This document shows, in pieces, positions 8,332 to 16,377 of a stretch of DNA of 64,000 nucleotides. The DNA is from CAYUIS01 sp964444825. GTDB taxonomy: Bacteria > Chloroflexota > Anaerolineae > B4-G1. The translations under genes and the position numbers were made by a program. Below the pieces are notes generated by a model that saw nothing but the letters and a program-made list of their open reading frames with translations, had not been told where the DNA came from and ran no database searches. Within the stretch, counting starts at the first letter, position 1, and the number at the start of each line of letters is the position of its first letter. The stretch spans positions 11,219 to 75,218 of the forward strand of contig CAYUIS010000001.1 in assembly GCA_964444825.1 (NCBI GenBank), written 5' to 3'.

Positions 8332-9140
8332 TCCGGCTCGTTGCCCTTGACTTGGATGGCACGCTGATAGATGATGTTAAGGGAAAGAGCAGCGCTCGAG
8401 TCCGCCAGGCCATTTCGGCGGCTCAGGCGCGTGGCGTGGTGGTTACCCTGGCCACAGGTCGTATGTTTGAATTCGCACTGCCTTACGCGCACGACCTGAA
8501 CATCACGGCTCCCCTCATCTGTTACCAGGGGGGACTGATCCGGGGACCGGATTCAGAGGTCCCCTTTTACCGGGCAACGATGGAGCCAGATCTGGTGCGT
8601 GAGGTGCTCGAATGGCGGGACCAGCACGATCGACACTTGATACTCTATGCGGATGATCGGGTCTTTTTGGATGACCGGCGGCATCCCCAGAATTTCTACT
8701 ATGAAATGCTGGGTGATAGGCTGGTTTGGCTGGACGATGTCTCCTTTGCGCTTGAGCAGCACAAGATGATCAAGTTCCTGGTCTTTGTCGAGCCGCACGA
8801 AACGAACCACGTTGAGGCGGAGCTGCGACAGTTGTTCGGAACGCGGATGGAGGTGACACGCTCTCACGCCCAAATTGTCGAGGGAAACGGGGCTGGGGTG
8901 TCGAAAGGCGACGCTTTACGGCGGCTGGCCGCTCACCTGGGTGTTCCCCAGGCCCAGGTGATGGCGGTTGGCGATCAGGACAACGATGCCTCGATGATTG
9001 CCTGGGCCGGTGTGGGCGTTGCGATGGGGAATGGCAGTCCCGCGACCAAGGCAGTTGCTGATTGGGTTGCCCCGCCGGTGACCGAGGACGGCGCCGCCGT
9101 GGCCATCGAGCGGTTCGTGTTGAACGTCTCTTTTCCTTGA
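8328..9140 (+). CDS. Cof-type HAD-superfamily phosphatase
   Basis: A 270-residue HAD hydrolase of the Cof/YbiV subgroup (cap type IIB). Motif I is LDLDGTL with the nucleophilic Asp, motif II is TLATGR, and motif IV is VGDQDNDASMIAWAGVGVAMGNG, which holds the Mg2+-binding Asps. These enzymes dephosphorylate small sugar phosphates or similar metabolites in the cytoplasm; the substrate cannot be told from sequence. It starts with GTG overlapping the prmC stop by four bases and ends 15 bases before the kinase-nucleotidyltransferase fusion. A sugar-phosphate substrate linked to that gene is therefore possible. Confidence 0.92.
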   Translation: MIRLVALDLDGTLIDDVKGKSSARVRQAISAAQARGVVVTLATGRMFEFALPYAHDLNITAPLICYQGGLIRGPDSEVPFYRATMEPDLVREVLEWRDQHDRHLILYADDRVFLDDRRHPQNFYYEMLGDRLVWLDDVSFALEQHKMIKFLVFVEPHETNHVEAELRQLFGTRMEVTRSHAQIVEGNGAGVSKGDALRRLAAHLGVPQAQVMAVGDQDNDASMIAWAGVGVAMGNGSPATKAVADWVAPPVTEDGAAVAIERFVLNVSFP

Positions 9141-9155
9141 CAAGGAGATGGTGAG

Positions 9156-11075
9156 ATGAAGCTATTTGTACCCGGACGGATCTGTCTACTGGGCGAGCAT
9201 TCCGATTGGGCCGGAGGACATCGGCGCATCAATGCAGAGCTTGAAAAGGGTTACACGCTGCTCACTGGGACCAACCAGGGCATCTATGCGGAAATCGAGC
9301 CTCATCCTACTTCGCTGGTGTTGACGTCGACGTCGCCCGACGGCGAGAGACGAGGTCCTTACGAGATCCCAATGCAACCCCAGGCCCTGTTGGAGGAGGC
9401 CCAACAGGGAGGCTTTTGGAGCTACATCGCGGGTGTTGCCTATCAGATACTGACCCACTACCACGTACGGGGCCTGGTGATCGACAATTACCGGACCGAT
9501 CTGCCCATCCAAAAGGGGCTTTCATCCAGTGCGGCGATCTGCGTCTTGACCGCCCGGGCCTTTAACCGGATCTATGATCTAAAGATGACCATCCGGGGTG
9601 AGATGGAGCTGGCCTACCAGGGAGAGATCACGACGCCCTCCCGTTGCGGGCGTATGGATCAGGGCTGCGCTTTTGGCAACCGTCCGATTCTGATGACCTA
9701 TGACGGTGATCATCTGGGTGTGACCGAGTTGCAGGTGCCAGAGGATATGTATTTTGTCATCGTGGATTTGCAGGCCCAGAAGGACACGATGAAGATCCTG
9801 GCCGAACTGAACCGTTGTTATCCTGTGGCCGAAAAGCCGATCGAGAAGGGCGTGCAAGAGTTGCTGGGGCCGATCAACAAGCGGATCGTTCATCAGGCTG
9901 TGGAGGCGCTCCAGGCGGGGGACGCCCAACGGTTGGGGGCGCTGATGGTCGAAGCGCAAGCGTTCTTTGATCGCTACGCAAAACCCGCCTGTCCGGAGGA
10001 ACTGGAAGCGCCGGTGCTACACCGCGTGCTGGATCATGAGCCGCTCAAACCCCACGTCTGGGGCGGAAAGGGGGTGGGCTCCCAGGGGGATGGTACGGCC
10101 CAGTTTATCGCCCGCAGCGAGGCCGACCAGCAGGCAGTGATAGAGATCATCGAGCGAGATTTGGAAATGGGTTGTCTCTCGCTGACTCTGGGCGCTGGGC
10201 AGACGGTGCGCAAGGCGGTCATCCCCGCGGCCGGGTTTGGGACGCGGCTGTTCCCGGCCACAAAGGCGACAAAGAAGGAACTGTTCCCGATCGTGGACCG
10301 GGATGGCATCGCCAAGCCCGCCATTCTACTGATCGTCGAGGAAGCCCTCAACGCCGGCATAGACGAGGTGGTTATCATTGTCCAGGCGCATGACCTGGAG
10401 GCGTTCCAGTCCTTCTTTAACGTGCAGATCACGATCGAGAACTATAACAAACTCCCACGTCGCTCCCAGGAATATGCGCAGCGTATCCTGGAGATGGGCC
10501 GGCACGTCACGTTCGCCATCCAGTCGACCCAGGAGGGTTTCGGCCACGCCGTCTACTGCGCGCGCGAGGCGGTCGGCAACGAGCCCTTCCTGCTGATGCT
10601 GGGAGATCATCTGTACCGTTCCTGTGGTGAGATCTCGTGCGCGCGCCAGTTGATCGAGGCCTACAACAAACACCGGATCAGCGTACTGGGGTTGCGCCGC
10701 ACGCCGGAGGATCAGATCGCAAACTTTGGGACGGCGACAGGGGTATGGATCGAGGAAAACCGCGTGCTGAACGTCACCGAGTTTGCGGAAAAGCCGACGG
10801 TGGACTATGCAAGAAACAACCTGCGGGTGTCTGGCGTGGCCGACGACGAGTATCTGACCGTTTTCGGGCAGTACATTATCAAGCCCCAGTTGTTTGACTA
10901 TCTGGAGGAGCACATCACGAACAACGTCCGCGAGCGTGGCGAGTTCCAGCTCACGTCGGCGTTGGACCGCTTAAGACGGGAGGACGGTTTCCTGGGATTG
11001 ATAATGGATGGGCAACGGTACGACATCGGCCTGCCTGAGTACTACCTGGAGACCCTACAGACCTTCCGTGAGTGA
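9156..11075 (+). CDS. Fusion: GHMP sugar kinase + GalU-type UTP-sugar pyrophosphorylase
   Basis: A 639-residue two-enzyme fusion. Residues 1 to about 345 are a GHMP kinase: motif 1 PGRICLLGEHSDW (6-18), phosphate-binding motif 2 GLSSSAA (121-127) and motif 3 GGKGVGSQGDG (303-313). GRMDQG at 165-170 carries the likely catalytic Asp. Residues of about 350-639 are a GalU-like nucleotidyltransferase: AVIPAAGFGTRLFPATKATKKELFPIVD, then the MLGDHLY metal site and the FAEKP segment. The kinase would make a sugar-1-phosphate and the second half would join it to a nucleotide, most likely UTP, giving a UDP-sugar by salvage. The order is opposite to the known fucokinase/GDP-fucose pyrophosphorylase FKP. 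The sugar is not known; glucuronate, galactose and arabinose are candidates. The ATG has an AAGGAG site. Confidence 0.88.
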   Translation: MKLFVPGRICLLGEHSDWAGGHRRINAELEKGYTLLTGTNQGIYAEIEPHPTSLVLTSTSPDGERRGPYEIPMQPQALLEEAQQGGFWSYIAGVAYQILTHYHVRGLVIDNYRTDLPIQKGLSSSAAICVLTARAFNRIYDLKMTIRGEMELAYQGEITTPSRCGRMDQGCAFGNRPILMTYDGDHLGVTELQVPEDMYFVIVDLQAQKDTMKILAELNRCYPVAEKPIEKGVQELLGPINKRIVHQAVEALQAGDAQRLGALMVEAQAFFDRYAKPACPEELEAPVLHRVLDHEPLKPHVWGGKGVGSQGDGTAQFIARSEADQQAVIEIIERDLEMGCLSLTLGAGQTVRKAVIPAAGFGTRLFPATKATKKELFPIVDRDGIAKPAILLIVEEALNAGIDEVVIIVQAHDLEAFQSFFNVQITIENYNKLPRRSQEYAQRILEMGRHVTFAIQSTQEGFGHAVYCAREAVGNEPFLLMLGDHLYRSCGEISCARQLIEAYNKHRISVLGLRRTPEDQIANFGTATGVWIEENRVLNVTEFAEKPTVDYARNNLRVSGVADDEYLTVFGQYIIKPQLFDYLEEHITNNVRERGEFQLTSALDRLRREDGFLGLIMDGQRYDIGLPEYYLETLQTFRE

Positions 11076-11103
11076 CTGGCGGCGGGCGCGCACGCGCTCA
11101 GGG

Positions 11104-11832
11104 CTAGATCCTCTCCAACACCAACAGGTGCGAAAGACCAAAAGCTCGTAGCGGGGTGTGCTCAAGGGCGTACGTGAGCGTACGCAGCGCCCGGCCCAGG
11201 ACCGGGGCCCGGGCGACGATGTTGTCGTAGCCGGCAAAGATCACCGTCTGGTGAACAATACGGACCGGGAGGCCGCTGAACAGGCGACTCAGATCACCGG
11301 TCGTATAGGCCCGGACGTGGGGCGCTAGCCGGTCGCGCAGGGGTGTCGGCAGCCAGTTGATCAAGGGTACGTTGCCAAAGTGGTAGCGCCCTCGCCAGAC
11401 GAGACCGTGCGTCTCGAAGGGATATAGCCGGTTCGGCACGAATACGAAAATGCGGCCCCCGGAGCGGGTCACCCGCACCATCTCGGCCGCACAGGCCCGG
11501 TCGTCTTCGACGTGCTCCAACACCTCGTGGGAGAAGAGGACGTCGAAGGTTGCGTCAGGCAAGGGAAGGCGCTCACCCGGAGATTGGATCACGCCGGCCG
11601 TGCGCTCTCGCGCCTCCAGGGCACGCTCGTGCTCGATCTCGACGCCAAAGACGTGAGGAGTCTGGCGCAGGAAAGCGGCCGTGTACATCCCCACGCCACA
11701 GCCCACGTCGAGCACCCGCTGACCCGCCAGCGAGGCCCAGCGGCACACCATCTGGAAGCGTCGTTCCTGCCCCGCTCGCCAGACGTAGGAGGGATGGCCC
11801 CGCAGGGCGGCTTTATCGTACACCTCGGTCAT
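11104..11832 (-). CDS. Class I SAM-dependent methyltransferase
   Basis: A 242-residue protein of the Methyltransf_11 type. Motif I is VLDVGCGVGMYT (SAM binding), followed by VFGVEIEHERA, LPLPDATFDVLFSHEVLEHVED (motif IV region) and VTRSGGRIFVFVPN. The C-terminal third (YHFGNVPLINWLPTPLRDRLAPHVRAYT) is like methyltransferases that act on cell-surface lipids or sugars, but the substrate is unknown. It converges with the kinase-nucleotidyltransferase gene (28 bases apart) and stands alone on its strand, 268 bases from the toxin gene. Confidence 0.85.
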   Translation of the reverse strand: MTEVYDKAALRGHPSYVWRAGQERRFQMVCRWASLAGQRVLDVGCGVGMYTAAFLRQTPHVFGVEIEHERALEARERTAGVIQSPGERLPLPDATFDVLFSHEVLEHVEDDRACAAEMVRVTRSGGRIFVFVPNRLYPFETHGLVWRGRYHFGNVPLINWLPTPLRDRLAPHVRAYTTGDLSRLFSGLPVRIVHQTVIFAGYDNIVARAPVLGRALRTLTYALEHTPLRAFGLSHLLVLERI

Positions 11833-12056
11833 TCTCCGGTTGGGAAATCAAGTTGATGGGACAAAGGCCTTGTGGGCCGCTGTCTGCCGGCGTCCTTGCT
11901 AGTGCATCGCGGCGGAAATGAACATCTGGTTCCCTGCTCAAAGGGGATCGTCAGATCCCCGTCTCAAGCGTCGTTCTCGCCGCGCAAAGCCGGGATCTGC
12001 CATCCCTGGCGAGCACAGAACGGTTTGGTATTCATGCCTACGCGTACTAGTGTGTA

Positions 12057-12081
12057 CGTTCCCCGACGTGCAGGGCCACGA
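12057..12081 (-). pseudogene. Duplicated fragment of the ubiE 3' end
   Basis: 25 bases matching 13015-13039 with one mismatch. On the minus strand they read VALHVGER, as at the C-terminus of the intact ubiE/menG gene (VALHIGER), and run into a stop. The two copies flank the toxin-antitoxin pair as direct repeats. The rest of 11833-12099 holds no convincing gene, only a small hairpin at 11943-11960 (GGGGATC, loop GTCA, GATCCCC). Confidence 0.6.
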
Positions 12082-12099
12082 TCTGTCACCCAATCCACC

Positions 12100-12564
12100 T
12101 CAAGGGTGGTGGTTAGGGTTGTCTACCGCCAACCCGTGAGCAGACGCGGCATCGTTGAGACGATCATCCGAGGAAAGGAAGACAAGTGGCGCGAGATCAT
12201 TATCGACCAGCCGCTGATTGGCGACGACGGCCGTCGCCAGGTGGACGGCGTCGTAGGCGCGCAGCGGATGCGCTTCGAGCAGACGGTTGGCCTGATCGAT
12301 GATGTTGCCGACGGCAATGGCGATCTCGTATTCGTCCAGACAATCCGACCGGAAAGCATTCTGTAGTTGCGCATACTCCACCGATGTCAACACGCCTTCG
12401 CGCAGTCGCCGCGTCAGAGCGCTCGTCATCTCCACGATTGCCAGGTGCACGATGATGGCGGAATATGTTGGCTCCGCACTGAGCATTGTGCGGAGCCAGC
12501 CACTTCCGGTTTCGTCGACGTAGCGCTTCACCAGTGCGCTTGTATCCACGTAATATGTGGTCAT
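12100..12564 (-). CDS. PIN-domain toxin (VapC-like)
   Basis: A 154-residue PIN-domain ribonuclease, the toxin of a VapBC-type pair. The N-terminal YYVDTSALVKRY supplies the first acidic metal ligand, VEMTSALTRR the Glu, and RAYDAVHLATA plus FLSSDDRLNDAA the later Asps. The frame is open upstream, but homology begins at MTTYYVD. The ATG at 12562-12564 overlaps the antitoxin stop by four bases (ATGA), which fixes the start and couples translation to the antitoxin. It should cleave RNA when the antitoxin is lost. Confidence 0.9.
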   Translation of the reverse strand: MTTYYVDTSALVKRYVDETGSGWLRTMLSAEPTYSAIIVHLAIVEMTSALTRRLREGVLTSVEYAQLQNAFRSDCLDEYEIAIAVGNIIDQANRLLEAHPLRAYDAVHLATAVVANQRLVDNDLAPLVFLSSDDRLNDAASAHGLAVDNPNHHP

Positions 12565-12875
12565 GCGCGATCCCCACGGTCGGCGATGATGGTCTCCGAG
12601 AGCGGCCCGGCCTGCCCCAGTTTCCGGGCCAGGCGTGTTCGCTCTTCGGGTGACACAGGCGTGGGAGCATCCCACTCGGGCTCGTAGAGCATTCCCGCCT
12701 CTCGAAGAACCCGGCGTACCTCGCTTCGCTCGTTGGCTGTTGCCGACTTGGGCCGGATGACGATCGTTCCCTCTTTCCTCACTGCCTCCAATTCCTCTGC
12801 GCCCAGGTCACCCAGGGCTTCGCGGGGAATCAGCAATCCCTTCTTGGTAATCTGCACGTTTACCATTGTATCCAT
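12561..12875 (-). CDS. AbrB/VapB-like antitoxin
   Basis: A 104-residue protein paired with the PIN toxin. The N-terminal segment VNVQITKKGLLIPREALGDLG resembles the SpoVT/AbrB swapped-hairpin DNA-binding fold. The C-terminal part (VSPEERTRLARKLGQAG) is charged and probably wraps the toxin. The ATG at 12875 has AGGAG eight bases upstream. Another ATG three codons later is possible. By family analogy it would neutralise the toxin and repress the pair's own promoter, somewhere in 12876-13005. Unlike many AbrB antitoxins, the DNA-binding half is followed by a fairly long tail. Confidence 0.8.
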   Translation of the reverse strand: MDTMVNVQITKKGLLIPREALGDLGAEELEAVRKEGTIVIRPKSATANERSEVRRVLREAGMLYEPEWDAPTPVSPEERTRLARKLGQAGPLSETIIADRGDRA

Positions 12876-13005
12876 CTCACCGCTCCTATCATTCTGATGC
12901 ACCCTCAGTATACTTTAAGAGGGTAGTCCCGTCAATTGGCGGCGTCGTGGGCGTAGGTCGTGAGGCCGCTGACGTCCGTTATCACCGTGCGGCTGCCGAC
13001 CGCAC

Positions 13006-13731
13006 CTAACGGTCACGTTCCCCGATGTGCAGGGCCACGGTTCCCAGCGCCAGCATCCGGTAGCGGACGTTGTGCAGCCCGGCGCGCTCCATCTTTTCCA
13101 CCAGTTTGTCCGGCGCGACAAAGTGCTGAACCGACCACGGCAGGAAACGATAGGCCGCGTGCTGGCCGCTCAACGTCCCGGTGATGCGTGGCATCAGGTC
13201 GGAAAAGTAGAGCTTGAACAGCGTGCGAAAGCCGGGCGTGCGCGGCCAGGTCATCTCCAGGCAGACCACACGACCGCCAGGCCGCACGACGCGGACCTGC
13301 TCGGCCAATGCGCGTCCCACATCGGTGACGTTGCGCAGCATAAACGCGCTCACGACACCGTCAAAGCAACTGTCTGGGAAAGGGAGGCTCAGGCCGTCCC
13401 CGTGTGTCCAGCGGGCCTTGTCGGCGTCCCGCTTGTGCTGCCCCAACTGCATCATCTCCACGCTCGGGTCTATGCTGACGACGGTGCTTCCCGGCCGGTG
13501 GCGTAGCAGGGCCAGCGTCATGTCTCCGGTGCCCGCTCCCACATCGAGCGCGCGTCCATTGGCTGGCAGATCGAGGGCCTCGGCGGCGAGCTGGCGCCAG
13601 CGCCGGTCCCGCCCCAGCGACATCAGGCGGTTAAGCCCGTCATACCATCGGGCGATGTCGGCAAAGGAGACGGACTGATCGACACGGGCGGTGGTTTTGA
13701 CGTGCGCTGCCTCGTCGTCTATAGCAGCCAT
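13006..13731 (-). CDS. ubiE: Ubiquinone/menaquinone methyltransferase UbiE/MenG
   Basis: A 241-residue C-methyltransferase that converts demethylmenaquinone to menaquinone with SAM. It shows the UbiE signatures YDGLNRLMSLGRDRRWR near the N-terminus and the SAM loop ALDVGAGTGDMTLAL. These are followed by SAFMLRNVTDVGRAL and GGRVVCLEMTWPRTPGFRTLFKLYF, the classic UbiE motif near residue 150. The frame is open far upstream, but homology starts after MAAIDDEAAHVKT, so I chose the ATG at 13731. It overlaps the menA end by 13 bases, so the two steps (prenylation, then methylation) are co-expressed. Its 3' end is partly repeated at 12057-12081. Confidence 0.94.
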   Translation of the reverse strand: MAAIDDEAAHVKTTARVDQSVSFADIARWYDGLNRLMSLGRDRRWRQLAAEALDLPANGRALDVGAGTGDMTLALLRHRPGSTVVSIDPSVEMMQLGQHKRDADKARWTHGDGLSLPFPDSCFDGVVSAFMLRNVTDVGRALAEQVRVVRPGGRVVCLEMTWPRTPGFRTLFKLYFSDLMPRITGTLSGQHAAYRFLPWSVQHFVAPDKLVEKMERAGLHNVRYRMLALGTVALHIGERDR

Positions 13732-14666
13732 TCCCAGAACCCGTGGGCAACATAGCCCAGCGTGATGAGGAGCCCGGTCCAGAGGTGGATCTTGATCGTG
13801 GCGGCGTTGGCCGGCACCAGTTCTTGCGGTTGGTCGTACGACACCCGCGCTACGCCATACGCTCTGACCGCTATGGGCAGCGTCAGCAGGCCCAGCAGGG
13901 CAAAGGGCGTGACCCCGGCGAACAGGACGCCTGCCGCCAGCGAGACATAGACCCCGGCCAGCAGCACGCCGTACGCCGTGGCGGCTCGTCTGCGGCCCAG
14001 CCGGACGACCCAGTGCTTCTTTCCCACGGCGGCGTCGGCCCGCATATCCTGGAACTGGTTGATCCACACCACCAGCGCGATCAACAGCCCTACCGGCAAC
14101 GAGGCAAAAATCGGCTCCCAGGATAACGCCTGGGTCTGGGTGTAGGCGCTGCCCAGCGCCATCAGGGGGCCGAAACACAGGCCGATCAGGATCTCCCCCA
14201 GGCCCGTGCCTGCCAGCCGCAGGGGTGGGGCGGTGTAAAAGTAGCCGCAAAAGACGCCGATCAGCCCCAACCACAGCACCGGCAGGCCCCGGGTAAAGAC
14301 CAAGACCAGCCCGATCAGGCTGCCGGCGACAAAAAAGGCAATGCCCTGCCGCAAAAAGACCTTGGGTTCGACGATGCCCATCTGAATGAGACGGCTGCCG
14401 CCGGTAAAGGGGTTGGCAAACTCGGTGTTGATCTCGTCAGAGCCCCAGGTGTGGTCAAAGTAGTCGTTGGTCATGTTGGTTCCAGCGTGGAGACAGATCG
14501 CGCCGACCAGGGTCAGCAGGAAAACCCACAGGTTGAACGTGCCGGTCCGTGCCCAGGCGATCGCCGTACCCAGCAGGACGGGTACGATGGCAGCGGTGAA
14601 AAACGGCGCCCGCGTCTTGATGATCCACAGCGGTGGCATCTTGGGCGCAGGTTGATCGGGTGTCAC
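13719..14666 (-). CDS. menA: 1,4-dihydroxy-2-naphthoate polyprenyltransferase
   Basis: A 315-residue UbiA-family membrane enzyme that attaches the polyprenyl tail to dihydroxynaphthoate in menaquinone synthesis. The first Asp-rich motif is TNDYFDHTWGSDE and the second is QFQDMRADAAVGK; both bind Mg-diphosphate. About eight to nine transmembrane helices are seen. The start is GTG with GGAGGA five bases upstream. It is directly followed by ubiE and preceded by an acetyltransferase 15 bases away. A second, more diverged UbiA protein is encoded at 18629-19549. Confidence 0.92.
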   Translation of the reverse strand: MTPDQPAPKMPPLWIIKTRAPFFTAAIVPVLLGTAIAWARTGTFNLWVFLLTLVGAICLHAGTNMTNDYFDHTWGSDEINTEFANPFTGGSRLIQMGIVEPKVFLRQGIAFFVAGSLIGLVLVFTRGLPVLWLGLIGVFCGYFYTAPPLRLAGTGLGEILIGLCFGPLMALGSAYTQTQALSWEPIFASLPVGLLIALVVWINQFQDMRADAAVGKKHWVVRLGRRRAATAYGVLLAGVYVSLAAGVLFAGVTPFALLGLLTLPIAVRAYGVARVSYDQPQELVPANAATIKIHLWTGLLITLGYVAHGFWEWLL

Positions 14667-14681
14667 AGCGTTCCTCCAGAC

Positions 14682-15185
14682 TCAATCTCTTACGCGAGCC
14701 ATCACGTGGGTGTCCACGTATTCTCCCTCGCGAAAGGCGTACATGCGCTTTGTCCCTTCGATCACAAAGCCAAACTTTTCGTACAGGTGAATCGCAGCCG
14801 TGTTATCCGGAAAGACCTCCAACTCGACCCGCTTGAGGTTGAGCCAGTTGTCGGCCAGGTCCAGCATGGCGGCGACGAGCGCCGATCCGACGCCCCGGTT
14901 CCAGTAATTCGGATGGACGCTCAACCCGCAGCCGGCCGAGTGCTGTCTGCGGGGGTTAGTGGTTCGATGTAGGCCACAGGCGCCGACCACGCGACCGTCC
15001 ACCTCGGCCACGAGGCGGATCAGGCCCTCCGGTGGGTTGGCGACCTTTTCCCTGACCGCATCCGGTGACTGGATCGGCACCTGGAGCGTGCCCCAACAGA
15101 CCTGGCGGTCGGTCCATATGTCGTACAGGTCGGGCCAATCGTCGGCCTTCATACCCCGCACGGTGATCTCGCTCGTTCCTTCCAT
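14682..15185 (-). CDS. GNAT-family acetyltransferase
   Basis: A 167-residue GNAT N-acetyltransferase. The acetyl-CoA-binding motif A is SVHPNYWNRGVGSALVAAML, followed by VELEVFPDNTAAIHLYEKFGFVIEGTKR, which is typical of RimJ/YhhY-like enzymes acting on protein or small-molecule amines. The ATG at 15185 has GGGAGGG six bases upstream. The open frame runs 16 codons further, but that part overlaps a TATAGT-like -10 element. It is the first gene of a probable acetyltransferase-menA-ubiE unit. Its substrate is not predictable. Confidence 0.88.
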   Translation of the reverse strand: MEGTSEITVRGMKADDWPDLYDIWTDRQVCWGTLQVPIQSPDAVREKVANPPEGLIRLVAEVDGRVVGACGLHRTTNPRRQHSAGCGLSVHPNYWNRGVGSALVAAMLDLADNWLNLKRVELEVFPDNTAAIHLYEKFGFVIEGTKRMYAFREGEYVDTHVMARVRD

Positions 15186-15241
15186 AGCGCCCTCCCGGGG
15201 CGGCACTATACCACAAACAAACGTTGTTGCCAATTCTCCGA

Positions 15242-16006
15242 CTATTGGATGGCTTCCAATGCCTGTACAACGTGTTCGCCGCGGCTTAGGGCATTGGAAG
15301 AGAGATCACGGCGGGTCCAAAACTCGCCTAGATTAAAGGTGCCACCACCACCGGCGCAAAATTCTACCAACGATTGAAAGCATTGCTGTCCGTCCGCAAT
15401 CGCTATCTGGTATTCATTCCAAATTGGGACCAGATCGGGAACCTGGGCAGGCGCCATGCTGGAAGGAACGTGAATGCTGTGTTCGAATACTGTGCCGCAC
15501 TGGATCGTCTCTCCTCCCGCCAGCCGGTCGAACCAGACCTTGACTGCCAGGAGATCCTCCCGGGTTTGGCGGGCGTCGGTCAGAAAGACAGCCACGACGT
15601 CAGACGAGGGAGGCGCGGCGGGAGGGGCCGTAGCGGGAGGGGCAGTGGGAGGTATTTCCGTCGCCGGTTGAGGTGGTGCGGGGGCGGTTGGTGTGTTGGA
15701 TGGTTGGGTGGTGGGCGTCGCGGTAGCGGTTGGTGTGTTGGTTGGTGTGGCGGTGGGTGTGGATGTGGGTGTGTCGGTAGGAAGGGGGGTGGGAGTAGAA
15801 GTTGGCGTTGGTGTTGGAGTGACAGTCGGCGTTGGAGTGGCGCTCGGTGTGAGCGTGGGAGTAGGAGCCTCTGCCGTTTGAGTTGCAAAGGCGTCTGCGG
15901 CTGACCGGGTTGCCTGAGCATCTAGCTCGGCCTGAGAGGGACCGCAAGCAACCAAGACGGCACTTGCCAACAAACATACCAAACTGGAGCGGGTCTTTCT
16001 ATTCAT
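15242..16006 (-). CDS. Lipoprotein with long Thr/Pro-repeat stalk
   Basis: A 254-residue exported lipoprotein: MNRKTR, a hydrophobic core, and lipobox VLVAC with Cys at residue 21. Residues of about 45-130 are a low-complexity Thr-Pro repeat (TPTPTPTSTPTP and variants), probably an extended, possibly O-glycosylated stalk. The C-terminal 120 residues form a small domain with Cys pairs (ETIQCGTVF, GQQCFQSLVEFCAGG) of unknown function. Thr/Pro-stalk lipoproteins are frequent in Anaerolineae. The complementary strand also stays open through the repeat, but only as a composition artefact. The gene stands alone. Confidence 0.8.
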   Translation of the reverse strand: MNRKTRSSLVCLLASAVLVACGPSQAELDAQATRSAADAFATQTAEAPTPTLTPSATPTPTVTPTPTPTSTPTPLPTDTPTSTPTATPTNTPTATATPTTQPSNTPTAPAPPQPATEIPPTAPPATAPPAAPPSSDVVAVFLTDARQTREDLLAVKVWFDRLAGGETIQCGTVFEHSIHVPSSMAPAQVPDLVPIWNEYQIAIADGQQCFQSLVEFCAGGGGTFNLGEFWTRRDLSSNALSRGEHVVQALEAIQ

Positions 16007-16268
16007 TTGCAGAACCTCCTAACTTGTTCCCCAGAGGGGGCGGCGAATTCAGATTGGCGTGATGAGTCTTTATCCAATTAACAAAACAACCGACCCCCGC
16101 CGGTGAATGCTATCAGCGCAGGGATCGGCTGCCAGTCTTTTCACCCTCCTCAATGAGTCTATGGCTGCGGTGAGGGCTGCGATAGTGCTACCTCTGATTC
16201 ACGCGACCACAGTATAGCACAAATCGGCGCGTAAATCCATAGTTTTGTGTCCGGGTTTTGACAATTCC

Positions 16269-16303
16269 TCAGAATGACGGGTTGTCAAAATCAACTTGAC
16301 CAG
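16269..16303. repeat. 35-base dispersed repeat, copy 1
   Basis: This stretch matches 58152-58186 with three mismatches in 35 bases (core GTCAAAATCA then CTTGACCAG). The 371-base gap 16007-16377 that holds it shows no gene that I can support. It contains only this repeat, the palindrome at 16315-16347, and the promoter region of the lipoprotein gene. Confidence 0.7.
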
Positions 16304-16314
16304 CCCGGCTCCTG

Positions 16315-16347
16315 AGATTGGTCCAATCTTTAAGATTGGACCAATCT
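16315..16347. repeat. Near-perfect palindrome
   Basis: AGATTGGTCCAATCTT at 16315-16330 is followed, after TA, by AAGATTGGACCAATCT-type complement to 16347. Each arm is itself partly self-complementary (GATTGG/CCAATC). It lies just downstream of the polyprenyl synthase stop and may fold as a hairpin at the end of that transcript, but it lacks a T-run. Confidence 0.75.
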
Positions 16348-16377
16348 GGTCGGCAAAAAGTTGCTGGGAGTAGTGAG

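Noticed and set aside
11872..12366. Plus-strand open frames beside and over the PIN toxin gene
   Set aside because: No homology, mostly antisense to the toxin; the toxin frame is well supported by its domain and the ATGA overlap.
13732..14274. 181-codon N-terminal extension of ubiE
   Set aside because: It lies in another frame of menA and has Arg/Pro/Gly-rich shadow composition; UbiE homology starts at 13731.
15190..15220. Similar GGCGGCACTATACCACAA strings near 15195 and 20244
   Set aside because: Probably just a shared -10-like element (TATAGT on the minus strand) plus GC-rich flank; too short to call a repeat family.
15374..15904. Plus-strand open frame opposite the Thr/Pro lipoprotein
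   Set aside because: Gly/Arg/Trp-rich complement of the TPTP repeat; no start signal and no recognisable domain.
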